A stretch of 50,247 nucleotides of DNA from Gemmobacter sp964439015 (GTDB lineage Bacteria; Pseudomonadota; Alphaproteobacteria; Rhodobacterales; Rhodobacteraceae): assembly GCA_964439015.1 (NCBI GenBank), contig CAYTMV010000011.1:1-50247 (forward strand). The letters are read 5' to 3'. The position numbers and the translations under genes are program-made. Shown in pieces: positions 25,483 through 33,563 of this stretch (positions within the stretch are counted from its first letter, which is position 1; each line of letters starts with the position of its first letter). The notes beneath the pieces were generated by a model. It saw only the letters and a program-made list of their open reading frames with translations. It was not told where the DNA came from and ran no database searches.

Positions 25483-25826
25483 TGGAGATCGTGATTTCGC
25501 TTGCCATCGGCGTGTTGGCAGCCTCGGGCGTCTGGCTGTTGCTGCGCCCGCGCAGTTTTCAGGTGATCGTGGGTCTGTGCCTGCTGTCTTATGCGGTAAA
25601 CCTGTTCATCTTTGCCATGGGGCGGCTGACGCCGGGGGCGCCTGCGATCATGCCGCGCGGCGGCTTCATCAATCCCACCGCTTATGCTGATCCGCTGCCA
25701 CAGGCGCTGGTGCTGACCGCCATCGTCATCAGCTTTGCCACGACGGCACTGTTTCTGGTGGTGCTGATCGCCTCGCGCGGGCTCACCGGCACCGACCATG
25801 TCGACGGACAGGAGCGCGAGCCATGA
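25482..25826 (+). CDS. mrpC: Mrp antiporter subunit C
   Basis: 114 residues with three hydrophobic helices, NuoK-like. The signature LLRPRSFQVIVGLCLLSYAVNLFIFAMG and the conserved TAYADPLPQALVLTAIVISFATTALFLVVL match MrpC/MnhC/PhaC. The ATG shares its A with the upstream TGA (TGATG), so it is translated by reinitiation after mrpAB. It works as an obligatory membrane subunit of the Mrp complex for cation efflux and pH homeostasis. Confidence 0.93.
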   Translation: MEIVISLAIGVLAASGVWLLLRPRSFQVIVGLCLLSYAVNLFIFAMGRLTPGAPAIMPRGGFINPTAYADPLPQALVLTAIVISFATTALFLVVLIASRGLTGTDHVDGQEREP

Positions 25827-27472
25827 CCGTCGGACCCGAGCATCTGATCATTGCCCCGATCCTGATCCCGTTCTTTGCGGGGGCGTTGATGCTGGTCTAT
25901 GACGAACGCCAGCGCCGCGCCAAGCAGACGATCAGCCTGGCAGCCGCGGCGGCCTCGCTGCTGGTGGCGATAGAGCTGTTGATCCGCTCGAAGGGCAACG
26001 CGCTGACCGGCAACAATGACATCGGCTTTTACCTGCTGGGCGACTGGGCCGCGCCTTATGGCATTGCGCTGGTGATCGACCGGTTGTCGGCCATGATGCT
26101 GGTGCTGACCGGGCTGCTGTCCCTGCCGGCACTGATTTATGCTGCGGCGGGCTGGCACCGGCAGGGGCAGCATTTTCACAGCATGTTCCAGTTTCTGCTG
26201 ATGGGGCTGAACGGAGCCTTTTTGACCGGAGACCTGTTCAACCTGTTTGTGTTCTTCGAGGTCCTGCTGGCGGCCTCTTACGGGTTGCTGCTGCATGGCG
26301 GCGGGCAATTGCGGGTGCGCGGCGGGCTGCATTACATTGCGGTCAACCTGACCGGATCGCTGCTGTTTCTGATCGGGGTCAGCCTGATCTATGGCGCGAC
26401 CGGCACGCTGAACATGGCGCATCTGTCCAATATGATCCCGGTTCTGTCCAGCGCCGAGCGCCCGCTTTTTCACGCCGGCGCAGCGATCATGGGGCTGGCC
26501 TTTCTGATCAAGGCCGGGATCTGGCCGCTGTCGTTCTGGCTGCCCACCGCCTATATGGCCGGCGCCGCGCCGGTTGCGGCGATGTTTGCGGTGATGACCA
26601 AGGTGGGCGTCTATGCGCTGCTGCGGCTGGGCTTTTTGCTGTTTGGACCGACTGCGGGCGCCTCGGCCGGGTTTGGCGCGCAGGTGATGATCGCGGGTGG
26701 CATGGCGACGGTGACATTCGGCTTTCTGGGGGTGCTGGCCTCGCAGGGGTTGGGGCGGATGGCCGCGCATCTGGTGCTGATTTCATCTGGCACTGTGCTG
26801 GCGGCGGCGGGGGTGGCGATGGCCGGAGGGGGCACGGAAATTCTGGGCGCCGCGTTGTTCTACCTGCTCAGTTCAACCCTTGCGGTCAGCGCGCTGTTCC
26901 TGCTGATCGAACCCATGAGCCGCGAGGAAGGCGGGATTGCCTCGCTCCTCGCGTTGACTGCCGACGCTTATGGTCTGGATGAGCGCGAAGAGGACCGCCA
27001 GCCTGAGGTGGGTCTGGCCATCCCCGGAACCTTGGCGGTGCTGGGCCTTTCGTTCAGCGCCTGCGGCATCGTTCTGGCTGGACTGCCACCCCTGTCGGGC
27101 TTTGTTGGCAAGTTGGGGATGTTGCAGGGGCTGTTGGCCGGCGGGGCAGCCACGCCAGCCCTGTCATGGGCCTTGGCCGCCCTGCTGATCCTGTCGGGTC
27201 TGGCCACGATGATCGGGCTGGTCCGCGTGGGTATCCAGACCTTCTGGACCGGTGACAGCGATCCCCCTCGGGTCATGGCATTGGAAATCGCGCCGGTCAT
27301 GACCCTGATCGCGCTGCTGCTGTTCCTGACCGTCAGGGCCGATGTCGCGCTGGGATATATGCAGGATACAGCTGAGGCGGTGATGCGTCCGAAAATCTAT
27401 GCGGAGGGTCTGCTGGGTGCGCCCCGCGCTGCGGATGCCGAGCAGATGAGCGATGAGGGGGTCGGGCCATGA
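25823..27472 (+). CDS. mrpD: Mrp antiporter subunit D
   Basis: 549-residue NuoM/NuoN-like antiporter subunit with about 14 membrane helices. Recognisable parts: GIALVIDRLSAMMLVLTGLLSLPALIYA near the N-terminus, FQFLLMGLNGAFLTGDLFNLFVFFEVLLAASYGLL, the AGIWPLSFWLPTAYMAGAAPVAAMFAVMTKVGVYALLR proton-channel segment, and AGLPPLSGFVGKLGML. It overlaps mrpC and mrpE by 4 bp each (ATGA). With subunit A it forms the proton- and cation-conducting path. Slightly longer than many MrpD proteins because of a hydrophilic stretch at about 375-395 (DAYGLDEREEDRQPE). Confidence 0.94.
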   Translation: MTVGPEHLIIAPILIPFFAGALMLVYDERQRRAKQTISLAAAAASLLVAIELLIRSKGNALTGNNDIGFYLLGDWAAPYGIALVIDRLSAMMLVLTGLLSLPALIYAAAGWHRQGQHFHSMFQFLLMGLNGAFLTGDLFNLFVFFEVLLAASYGLLLHGGGQLRVRGGLHYIAVNLTGSLLFLIGVSLIYGATGTLNMAHLSNMIPVLSSAERPLFHAGAAIMGLAFLIKAGIWPLSFWLPTAYMAGAAPVAAMFAVMTKVGVYALLRLGFLLFGPTAGASAGFGAQVMIAGGMATVTFGFLGVLASQGLGRMAAHLVLISSGTVLAAAGVAMAGGGTEILGAALFYLLSSTLAVSALFLLIEPMSREEGGIASLLALTADAYGLDEREEDRQPEVGLAIPGTLAVLGLSFSACGIVLAGLPPLSGFVGKLGMLQGLLAGGAATPALSWALAALLILSGLATMIGLVRVGIQTFWTGDSDPPRVMALEIAPVMTLIALLLFLTVRADVALGYMQDTAEAVMRPKIYAEGLLGAPRAADAEQMSDEGVGP

Positions 27473-27957
27473 GGCGCCTTCTGCCCCATCCGCTTTTGAC
27501 GGCCGCACTGGTTCTGATGTGGTTGCTGCTGACCCGGTTCTCGATTGGGCATCTGCTGCTTGGATCGGCGATTGCAATCCTCGCCGGGCTCGCGCTGGAG
27601 AGGATCGAGCCTACGGCGCCGCGCATCCGCAGTTGGCGGGCGTTGCTGCGGCTGATGGGCATCGTTTCGGTCGACATCGTGCGCTCGAACTGGGCGGTCG
27701 CGCGGCTGATGCTGACCAACGGCCGACACGGAGCGCGGCGCTCGGCCTTCGTGCCGATCGCGCTCAGACTGCGCGATCCGGTGCCGCTGGCACTGCTGGC
27801 CGCGATCGTGACGGCGACGCCCGGCACCGCCTGGCTGGAGTATGACCCCTCGTCTGGCATGCTGTTGCTGCATGTGTTCGACATGATCGACGAGGATGAA
27901 TGGCGCAGCCTGATCCGCGACCGGTACGAGGCGCTGTTGATGGAGGCTTTCGCATGA
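27469..27957 (+). CDS. mrpE: Mrp antiporter subunit E
   Basis: 162 residues; two N-terminal membrane helices (LTAALVLMWLLLTRFSIGHLLLG and a second hydrophobic run), then a cytoplasmic domain with VDIVRSNWAVARLMLTNG, SAFVPIALRLRDPVPLALLAAIVTATPGTAWLEYD and a HVFDMIDEDEW end, all diagnostic of MrpE/PhaE. Overlaps mrpD and mrpF by 4 bp. MrpE has no counterpart in complex I and is needed for full assembly or activity of the antiporter. Confidence 0.93.
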   Translation: MRRLLPHPLLTAALVLMWLLLTRFSIGHLLLGSAIAILAGLALERIEPTAPRIRSWRALLRLMGIVSVDIVRSNWAVARLMLTNGRHGARRSAFVPIALRLRDPVPLALLAAIVTATPGTAWLEYDPSSGMLLLHVFDMIDEDEWRSLIRDRYEALLMEAFA

Positions 27958-28232
27958 CCACGCTTTTGTGGCTGGCCCTGATCTGGGCGCAGATCGCGCT
28001 GGCGCTGGCGGCCTGTCTGGCGGTGGTGCGGATGGTGATCGGGCCCAATGCGCAGGATCGCGTGCTGGCCTTGGATGCCATTTATGTCACCACCATGCTG
28101 CTGTTCATCGTGACAGCCCTGCAGCTGGGAACCCCCTTCCTGTTCGAGGCTGCGCTGGTGATCGCGGTGGGCGGATTTGTCTCGACAGTGGCGCTGGCCA
28201 AGTTCTTGCTGCGCGGCGAGGTGATCGAATGA
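27954..28232 (+). CDS. mrpF: Mrp antiporter subunit F
   Basis: 92 residues from the ATG at 27954, which overlaps the mrpE stop (ATGA). Three membrane helices: LWLALIWAQIALALAACLAV, the loop VRMVIGPNAQDRVLALDAI that is the MrpF signature, and TTMLLFIVTALQLG then LFEAALVIAVGGFVSTVALAKFLL. The product is a small obligatory membrane subunit of the Mrp complex. Confidence 0.92.
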   Translation: MTTLLWLALIWAQIALALAACLAVVRMVIGPNAQDRVLALDAIYVTTMLLFIVTALQLGTPFLFEAALVIAVGGFVSTVALAKFLLRGEVIE

Positions 28233-28609
28233 CACCGCTGGAGACCCTGCCGCCCTGGCTGATGCTGATCGTTGCCCTGCTGCTGGTGCTGGGCAGCACG
28301 CTGACGCTGCTGGGCGCCTTTGGCCTTTTGCACCTGAAAAGTTTCTACGATCGGATTCATGCGCCGACCTTGGGCACCAGTTGGGGCGCCGCGGCGATTC
28401 TGCTGGCCTCGATGCTTTCCTGGTCGTGGGTGCAAGATCGCGCGGTGGTCCATGAACTGGTGATCGGCATTTGCGTGATGGTGACGACGCCGGTGACACT
28501 GATGTTTCTGGGCCGGGCCGCGCTGCACCGCGACCGGTCACTGGGTGACGGACGCGTCCCGGCAACGCCACCTCGGCCGGATAGCGCCCCCTCCGAAGCA
28601 GCGGATTGA
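28229..28609 (+). CDS. mrpG: Mrp antiporter subunit G
   Basis: 126 residues from the ATG at 28229 (ATGA overlap with mrpF). Three membrane helices; LTLLGAFGLLHLKSFYDRIHAPTLGTSWG is the conserved MrpG core, followed by HELVIGICVMVTTPVTLMFLGRAALHRDR. The C-terminal 25 residues are polar and proline-rich, beyond the usual end. Last gene of the operon; a terminator follows 24 bp later. Confidence 0.92.
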   Translation: MTPLETLPPWLMLIVALLLVLGSTLTLLGAFGLLHLKSFYDRIHAPTLGTSWGAAAILLASMLSWSWVQDRAVVHELVIGICVMVTTPVTLMFLGRAALHRDRSLGDGRVPATPPRPDSAPSEAAD

Positions 28610-28633
28610 CCCGACGGATCACCCGATAAACAA

Positions 28634-28659
28634 AAAGCCCCGCCAGATGGCGGGGCTTT
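28634..28659. terminator. Bidirectional terminator between mrpG and trxA
   Basis: An 11-bp perfect stem AAAGCCCCGCC / GGCGGGGCTTT with loop AGAT, flanked by A-rich and T-rich sides, between two convergent genes. Serves both the mrp operon (plus strand) and trxA (minus strand). Confidence 0.88.
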
Positions 28660-28676
28660 CGTGGCTTTAGCTGCGA

Positions 28677-29003
28677 TCAGATCGCCGCGTTGATCCAGTT
28701 GGCCAGCGCCGCCTTGGGGGCCGCGCCGGTCTTGTTCGACACCACCTGACCGTCCTTGAACAGGAACAACGCCGGGATACCCCGCACGCCCAGAACGGCC
28801 GGGCTGTCGGGATTCTCGTCGACATTGACCTTCACGATCTTGACCTTGCCGGCATATTCGGCCGCCAGTTCTTCTAGCGCCGGGCCGATCTGGCGGCACG
28901 GGCCGCACCACTCGGCCCAGAAATCCACCACGACCGGGATCGGCGATTGCCGCACTTCGGCGTCAAAGGTGGAATCGGTGACAGCTACGGTTCCGGCGGC
29001 CAT
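28677..29003 (-). CDS. trxA: Thioredoxin 1
   Basis: 108-residue cytoplasmic disulfide reductase that donates electrons to ribonucleotide reductase and other targets. The active site C33-G-P-C36 lies in VVVDFWAEWCGPCRQIGP, and the cis-proline is in RGIPALFLFKDG. The ATG at 29003 has GGAGAT upstream; in-frame codons further upstream are less likely. N-terminal TVAVTDSTFDAEV and C-terminal AAPKAALANWINAAI fit alphaproteobacterial TrxA. It stands between the mrp terminator and a LacI-type gene whose 3' end is about 107 bp upstream. Confidence 0.95.
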   Translation of the reverse strand: MAAGTVAVTDSTFDAEVRQSPIPVVVDFWAEWCGPCRQIGPALEELAAEYAGKVKIVKVNVDENPDSPAVLGVRGIPALFLFKDGQVVSNKTGAAPKAALANWINAAI

Positions 29004-29109
29004 GTCATATCTCCAAGGCTGAATATGTTTGCACAAAGGGTATGGGGCCGACCCGGCAACGTCAAGCAGCCGACCGGAACATCACGACAAAGGGATGCGA
29101 CACCCAGCC

Positions 29110-30147
29110 TCAGACGCGGCGGCGGATCGTATCGCCCGGTTGCAGCGTCGGCATCAGTTCGATCACTTCGCCGCCAATGCTTCCGCCCTCGTGCTTGCCG
29201 CAAATGATTTCGGCTGCGTGGCGCCCGATCTCACGCCGGCAAGCATCCATGGTTGCAAGTCGTCGCGGCAGCCCTTCCAGCAGTTCAATGCCATTGAAGC
29301 CTGCAAGACCCACCCGCCCCGGCACGTCGATACCCTTTTCCAGACAGTAGAGCAGCCCACCCGCCCCGATCATGTCATTGGAATAGTACAGAAAATCCAG
29401 CTGCGGAGAGCGTTTCAGGATGGCCTCGGTCATCTCGCGTCCCTTCAGCAGGGCCGAGCCGCCGGCATAATATTCCTCATCCTCCAGCGTCAGGCCGGCC
29501 GCGGCCAGGCCTTCGCGGAAACCTTCAAGGCGTTTGCGGGCGCGATGATCCTCGGGCATCTTGGTGCCCAGAAAGCCGATGTGACGATAACCGGCGGCGA
29601 CGATCGCCTGCGCCATCTGCAGACCGGCCCGACGATGCGAGATGCCGACCGCGCTGTCCACCGGGGTGCCGTCGATATCCATGATCTCGACGATGGGCAC
29701 GCCGGCCGCCTCCATCATCGACCGCGCGGCCTCCGAATGTTCAAGCCCGGCGACAATCAGCCCCGAGGGCCGCCAGCTGAGCATCTCGTAAAGGACCGAC
29801 TCTTCCCGGTCTTGGGCGTAATGGGTCACCCCGACCACCGGCTGCAGGCCGGTATCTTCCAGCACCTCGGAGATGCCGCTCAGCACCTCGGGAAAAACCA
29901 TGTTGGACAGGCTGGGGATCACCACCCCCACCAGATTGACCCGCTGGCTGGCCAGTGCCCCGGCGATCTTGTTGGGCACATAGCCCAGACTGCGGGCGGC
30001 CTGCAGGACCTTTTCGCGCGTGGTTTCAGACACATCGCCCCGGTTGCGCAACACACGGCTGACCGTCATCTCTGACACGCCCGAGGCTTCGGAGACGTCT
30101 CGCAAGGTCAGCGTGCGGCGGGGATCGGAAACCGGGGGCTTGCTCAC
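29110..30147 (-). CDS. LacI/GalR family transcriptional regulator (GntR gluconate-regulator-like)
   Basis: 345 residues, starting at GTG 30147 with AAGG upstream. The N-terminal LacI helix-turn-helix is clear (LTLRDVSEASGVSEMTVSRVLRN), followed by the hinge helix PNKIAGALASQRVNLVGVVIPSLSN and a periplasmic-binding-protein-like effector domain. The stretches VFPEVLSGISEVLEDTG, GVTHYAQDREESVLYEMLSWRPSGLIV and GFLGTKMPEDHRARKRLEGF are closest, from memory, to gluconate regulators of the GntR (LacI-type) branch. No sugar-acid genes are in the window, so the regulon is unknown. A near-palindromic site lies just upstream (see regulatory entry). Confidence 0.9.
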   Translation of the reverse strand: MSKPPVSDPRRTLTLRDVSEASGVSEMTVSRVLRNRGDVSETTREKVLQAARSLGYVPNKIAGALASQRVNLVGVVIPSLSNMVFPEVLSGISEVLEDTGLQPVVGVTHYAQDREESVLYEMLSWRPSGLIVAGLEHSEAARSMMEAAGVPIVEIMDIDGTPVDSAVGISHRRAGLQMAQAIVAAGYRHIGFLGTKMPEDHRARKRLEGFREGLAAAGLTLEDEEYYAGGSALLKGREMTEAILKRSPQLDFLYYSNDMIGAGGLLYCLEKGIDVPGRVGLAGFNGIELLEGLPRRLATMDACRREIGRHAAEIICGKHEGGSIGGEVIELMPTLQPGDTIRRRV

Positions 30148-30178
30148 ATCAGGGCCTTTCTGCGCGGTCTTTTCACAG

Positions 30179-30192
30179 TGTTAGCGCCAAAG
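30179..30192. promoter_or_regulatory. Possible LacI-family operator upstream of the regulator gene
   Basis: TGTTAGCGCCAAAG, whose core TTAGCGCCAA matches 8 of 10 positions of its own reverse complement and has the central CG pair typical of LacI-family operators. It is 32-45 bp upstream of the regulator start, a suitable place for autorepression. A single imperfect site, so uncertain. Confidence 0.35.
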
Positions 30193-30287
30193 CCTGCAGT
30201 TGTCCAAGACCTGTTGCAAGAGGATCTCTGCGTCACGGCCCTTGCCAGCGCCGGGGCCGCCGACTATCCAAGAGGCCAGCCCCTCGG

Positions 30288-30363
30288 GGCCCCGTAGCTC
30301 AGGGGATAGAGCGGCCGCCTCCTAAGCGGCAGGTCGATGGTTCGAATCCATCCGGGGTCACCA
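30288..30363 (+). tRNA. tRNA-Arg (anticodon CCU)
   Basis: Folds as a full cloverleaf of 76 bases including an encoded CCA. Acceptor stem GGCCCCG pairs with CGGGGTC (one G-U pair), D arm GCTC/GAGC, anticodon stem GCCGC/GCGGC with loop CTCCTAA (anticodon CCT at 30321-30323), and T arm GATGG-TTCGAAT-CCATC. It reads the rare arginine codon AGG. Lies on the opposite strand to gyrB, ending 26 bp from the gyrB stop. No duplicated tRNA 3' end or integrase was seen nearby. Confidence 0.97.
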
Positions 30364-30389
30364 GGGGGCGCCAACGCCCCCCGCAGCCG
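30364..30389. other. GC hairpin between tRNA-Arg and gyrB
   Basis: GGGGGCG-CCAA-CGCCCCC directly after the tRNA CCA and before the gyrB stop on the other strand. A strong stem without a T-run; it could stop transcription from either side or be an RNA 3' trailer structure. Confidence 0.45.
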
Positions 30390-32840
30390 TCAAGCGTCCA
30401 GATTTTCGACGTTCAGCGCGTTTTGCTGGATGAACTCGCGCCGGGGTTCGACCACATCGCCCATCAGCTTGGTGAACAGATCGTCGGCATCCACCACATC
30501 GTCCACACGCACCTGCAGCAGGGTCCGCGCATCCGGGTCCAGCGTGGTTTCCCAAAGCTGTTCCGAGTTCATTTCGCCCAAGCCCTTGTATCGCTGCAAG
30601 GTCAGGCCCTTTTCGCCTTCGGTCAGCACCGCGCGCAGCAGTTCGACCGGTCCGTGGATCACCTGCTCGCGGTCCTTGCGGATCAGGCGCGAGGCTTGTG
30701 AATAGATTTCACGCCCCTGCCCAGCCACCTGCGCCAGCCGCCGCGCCTCGCCCGATCGCAGGACCGCGCCGTCCAGTGTGCGCAACTCCTCGACGCCGCG
30801 CAGGATGCGCGAAAGGCGGATGCCATGATCCTGGGTGATGCGGCCTGTCCAGCCGCGCTCATATTCCACCGCGACCGCATCCAGACGCTGCGCCACGCTG
30901 TCGGCGACCGCTTGCAGATCGGCATCCGCACGGCCCTGCTCGAAGGCGCCAGCCAAGGCTGCCTGCTCCAGAATATTGCGCGGATAATGGGTCGGGAAGG
31001 CGTCCAGCACCTTACGGAAGCTGCGCGCCCCGTCGACCACGCGCTTCAGGTCGGCCCCCGCGATCTCTTGCCCGTCGGCCAGCCGCAGAACGGCGCCATC
31101 GGTGCCTTGCTCGATCAGATAGTCCTCAAAAGCTGACTGGTCCTTGAGGTAAACCTCCGACCGGCCGCGCGTCACCTTGTAAAGCGGCGGCTGCGCGATG
31201 AAGAGATACCCGCCTTCGATGATCTCCGGCATCTGCCGGAAGAAGAAGGTCAGCAGCAGGGTGCGGATATGTGCGCCATCGACGTCAGCATCGGTCATGA
31301 TGATGACCTTGTGATAACGCAGCTTGTTGATGTCGAACTCGTCGCGGCCGATTCCGGTGCCAAGTGCCGTAATCAGCGTTCCGACGGTTTCCGAGCTTAG
31401 CATACGGTCAAACCGCGCGCGTTCGACGTTCAGGATCTTGCCACGCAGCGGCAGCACCGCCTGATTTTTCCGGTCGCGGCCCTGCTTGGCCGAACCGCCG
31501 GCCGAGTCACCCTCGACGATGAACAGTTCGGACCGGGCGGGATCTTTTTCCTGACAATCTGCCAGTTTGCCGGGCAAGCTGGCCACGTCCATCGCCGTCT
31601 TGCGGCGGGTCAGTTCGCGCGCCTTGCGGGCGGCCTCACGCGCAAGCGCCGCCTCGATGATCTTGCCGACGATGATCTTGGCAGGGCCGGGGTTTTCCTC
31701 AAACCACTCGGACAGCTTTTCGTTCACCAGGTTCTCGACGGCCGGCCGCACCTCGGAGGAGACCAGCTTGTCCTTGGTCTGGCTGGAGAACTTCGGGTCG
31801 GGCACCTTGACCGACAGCACGCAGGTCAGCCCCTCGCGCGCGTCATCGCCGGTGAAATCAATCTTCTCACGCTTGGCGATACCGCTGTCCTGAGCGTATT
31901 TGGTCAAAGTTCGGGTCAGCGCGCCGCGGAAACCCGCCAGGTGCGTGCCGCCATCGCGCTGCGGAATATTGTTTGTGAACGGCAGGACGGTTTCGTGATA
32001 GGTGTCGTTCCACCACATCGCCACCTCGACGCCGATCCCACCACGTTCGCCCACCATATAGATCGGCTCTGGCATCACCGAAGCCTTTGAACGATCGAGA
32101 TACTTCACGAACTCCCGCACGCCGCCCTCATAGAAAAGCTCGGTGTGCAGGGGCTCGGCCGGGCGCTCGTCCTCAAGCACGATCCGCACGCCGGAATTCA
32201 GGAACGCCAGTTCACGAAGCCGCGTTTCAAGCGTCTTGAAGACATAATCGAGGTTCAGGAAAGTGCCGTCCGGGCGGCTGGTCTTGGCGCTGGCCAGAAA
32301 GCGCACCTCGGTCCCGCGTTTACCGGGGGCGGGGCCAACCTCATGGACATGCACCGTGCATTCGCCATCTTCGAACCTGGCATGGTATTCGGTATCGTTG
32401 CGCCAGACGGTCAGCTCCAGCCATTCCGACAGGGCGTTGACGACCGAAACGCCCACACCATGCAATCCGCCCGACACCTTGTAGGCGTTGCCGCCCTCGT
32501 CCGTGTTGTTGAACTTACCGCCGGCATGCAGCTGGGTCATGATGACCTCGGCCGCGCTGACCCCTTCCTCGGGATGGATATCCACAGGGATGCCGCGGCC
32601 ATTGTCCCGCACCGACACGCTGCTGTCGGCGTGGATCTTGACCACCACCTCGGTCGCGTGGCCCGCCAGCGCCTCGTCGATGCCATTATCGACGACCTCG
32701 GTCACCATGTGATGCAGGCCGCTGCCGTCATCGGTGTCACCGATATACATGCCGGGGCGCTTGCGGACCGCCTCCAACCCCTTGAGAACCTTGATGGATT
32801 CGGCGCCGTAGGCGGCGGCCTTCTTGGCTTGTTCGGCCAT
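30390..32840 (-). CDS. gyrB: DNA gyrase subunit B
   Basis: 816-residue ATPase subunit of the enzyme that adds negative supercoils to DNA. GHKL ATPase motifs: VLKGLEAVRKRPGMYIGD, the EVVDNGIDEALAGHA helix with the catalytic Glu and Asn, NGRGIPVDIHPEEG, and GGLHGVGVSVVNALS. The Toprim domain contains EGDSAGGSAKQGRDRKNQAVLP and the metal triad IIMTDADVDGAHIRTLLLTFF. The C-terminal RYKGLGEMNSEQLWETTLD is the GyrA-contacting end. GyrB rather than ParE is supported by the position near recF-dnaN-dnaA. A lysE-type gene separates it from recF. Confidence 0.97.
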   Translation of the reverse strand: MAEQAKKAAAYGAESIKVLKGLEAVRKRPGMYIGDTDDGSGLHHMVTEVVDNGIDEALAGHATEVVVKIHADSSVSVRDNGRGIPVDIHPEEGVSAAEVIMTQLHAGGKFNNTDEGGNAYKVSGGLHGVGVSVVNALSEWLELTVWRNDTEYHARFEDGECTVHVHEVGPAPGKRGTEVRFLASAKTSRPDGTFLNLDYVFKTLETRLRELAFLNSGVRIVLEDERPAEPLHTELFYEGGVREFVKYLDRSKASVMPEPIYMVGERGGIGVEVAMWWNDTYHETVLPFTNNIPQRDGGTHLAGFRGALTRTLTKYAQDSGIAKREKIDFTGDDAREGLTCVLSVKVPDPKFSSQTKDKLVSSEVRPAVENLVNEKLSEWFEENPGPAKIIVGKIIEAALAREAARKARELTRRKTAMDVASLPGKLADCQEKDPARSELFIVEGDSAGGSAKQGRDRKNQAVLPLRGKILNVERARFDRMLSSETVGTLITALGTGIGRDEFDINKLRYHKVIIMTDADVDGAHIRTLLLTFFFRQMPEIIEGGYLFIAQPPLYKVTRGRSEVYLKDQSAFEDYLIEQGTDGAVLRLADGQEIAGADLKRVVDGARSFRKVLDAFPTHYPRNILEQAALAGAFEQGRADADLQAVADSVAQRLDAVAVEYERGWTGRITQDHGIRLSRILRGVEELRTLDGAVLRSGEARRLAQVAGQGREIYSQASRLIRKDREQVIHGPVELLRAVLTEGEKGLTLQRYKGLGEMNSEQLWETTLDPDARTLLQVRVDDVVDADDLFTKLMGDVVEPRREFIQQNALNVENLDA

Positions 32841-32920
32841 GCTTGGGAAACCCCTGAAGTTGCCCTCAGGTTATAGCGGTCAGGGGCGGCAATGTCACCC
32901 CTTCGACACAAGATTTGGGG

Positions 32921-33541
32921 TCAGAGGAAGGGGATCGCCAGCGCAACGCCGATCAGCAGCACCCCCGAAATCAGGTTGAGCCGATGGATCGCCGCAGGGC
33001 TTTGCAGCAGCCGGCGCGCCCGGTCCAGAAACAGCGACAACCCCAGATTGCCTGCCATTGGCACCAGCGCCGAGATGGCGATGATCGCCAGCGTGTCTGC
33101 CAAGGTGATCCGCGACAGATCAAAGAATCCGGGCAGCGCCCCCATGTAGAACAGGATCGCCTTGGGGTTGCCAATCACCGCCGCCAACCCCACCGAAAAC
33201 CCCGCCCAGAGACCCGGCCTGGTCATGCGCGAATCCGTCCCGGGCTGGGTGGGTTTCTTGCGGATCAGCAGGATACCCATGACAAGGAAGATCCCGGCAG
33301 CCACGATCCGCAGCCAGGACAGAAAGTCGCCCCAGACGCCCTCGATCCAGCTGAGCCCCAGAATGGCGAGTAAGGGCCAGGCCAGATCGCCCAACGCAAC
33401 GCCAACCGCAAGCGGCCACGCGGCCGCAAAACCGCCGGACAGCGCGCGCGCCAGAAGCGCCACCCAAACCGGCCCGGGGACTGCCCAAAGGGCCGCCATG
33501 CCGCCAGCATAAACCAGCAATTGCCAAACAGTTACAGTCAA
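32921..33541 (-). CDS. LysE/RhtB family amino-acid exporter
   Basis: 206-residue inner-membrane protein with about six hydrophobic helices. The family core is present: AVPGPVWVALLARALSGGFAAAWPLAVGVALGDL near the N-terminus and FSVGLAAVIGNPKAILFYMGALPGFF in the middle (NPK motif). Members export amino acids or derivatives such as homoserine and threonine; the substrate here cannot be read. The best start is a TTG at 33541, with GGAGG 6 bp upstream; the open frame extends further but without a good start. It starts 22 bp after recF, inserted between recF and gyrB, which are usually adjacent. Confidence 0.88.
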   Translation of the reverse strand: MTVTVWQLLVYAGGMAALWAVPGPVWVALLARALSGGFAAAWPLAVGVALGDLAWPLLAILGLSWIEGVWGDFLSWLRIVAAGIFLVMGILLIRKKPTQPGTDSRMTRPGLWAGFSVGLAAVIGNPKAILFYMGALPGFFDLSRITLADTLAIIAISALVPMAGNLGLSLFLDRARRLLQSPAAIHRLNLISGVLLIGVALAIPFL

Positions 33542-33563
33542 GAAAGCCCTCCGGCATGCAGGG

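Noticed and set aside
30288..30363. tRNA-Arg as an attachment site for an integrated element
   Set aside because: No integrase gene and no repeated tRNA 3' end were seen in the flanking sequence; gyrB follows directly.
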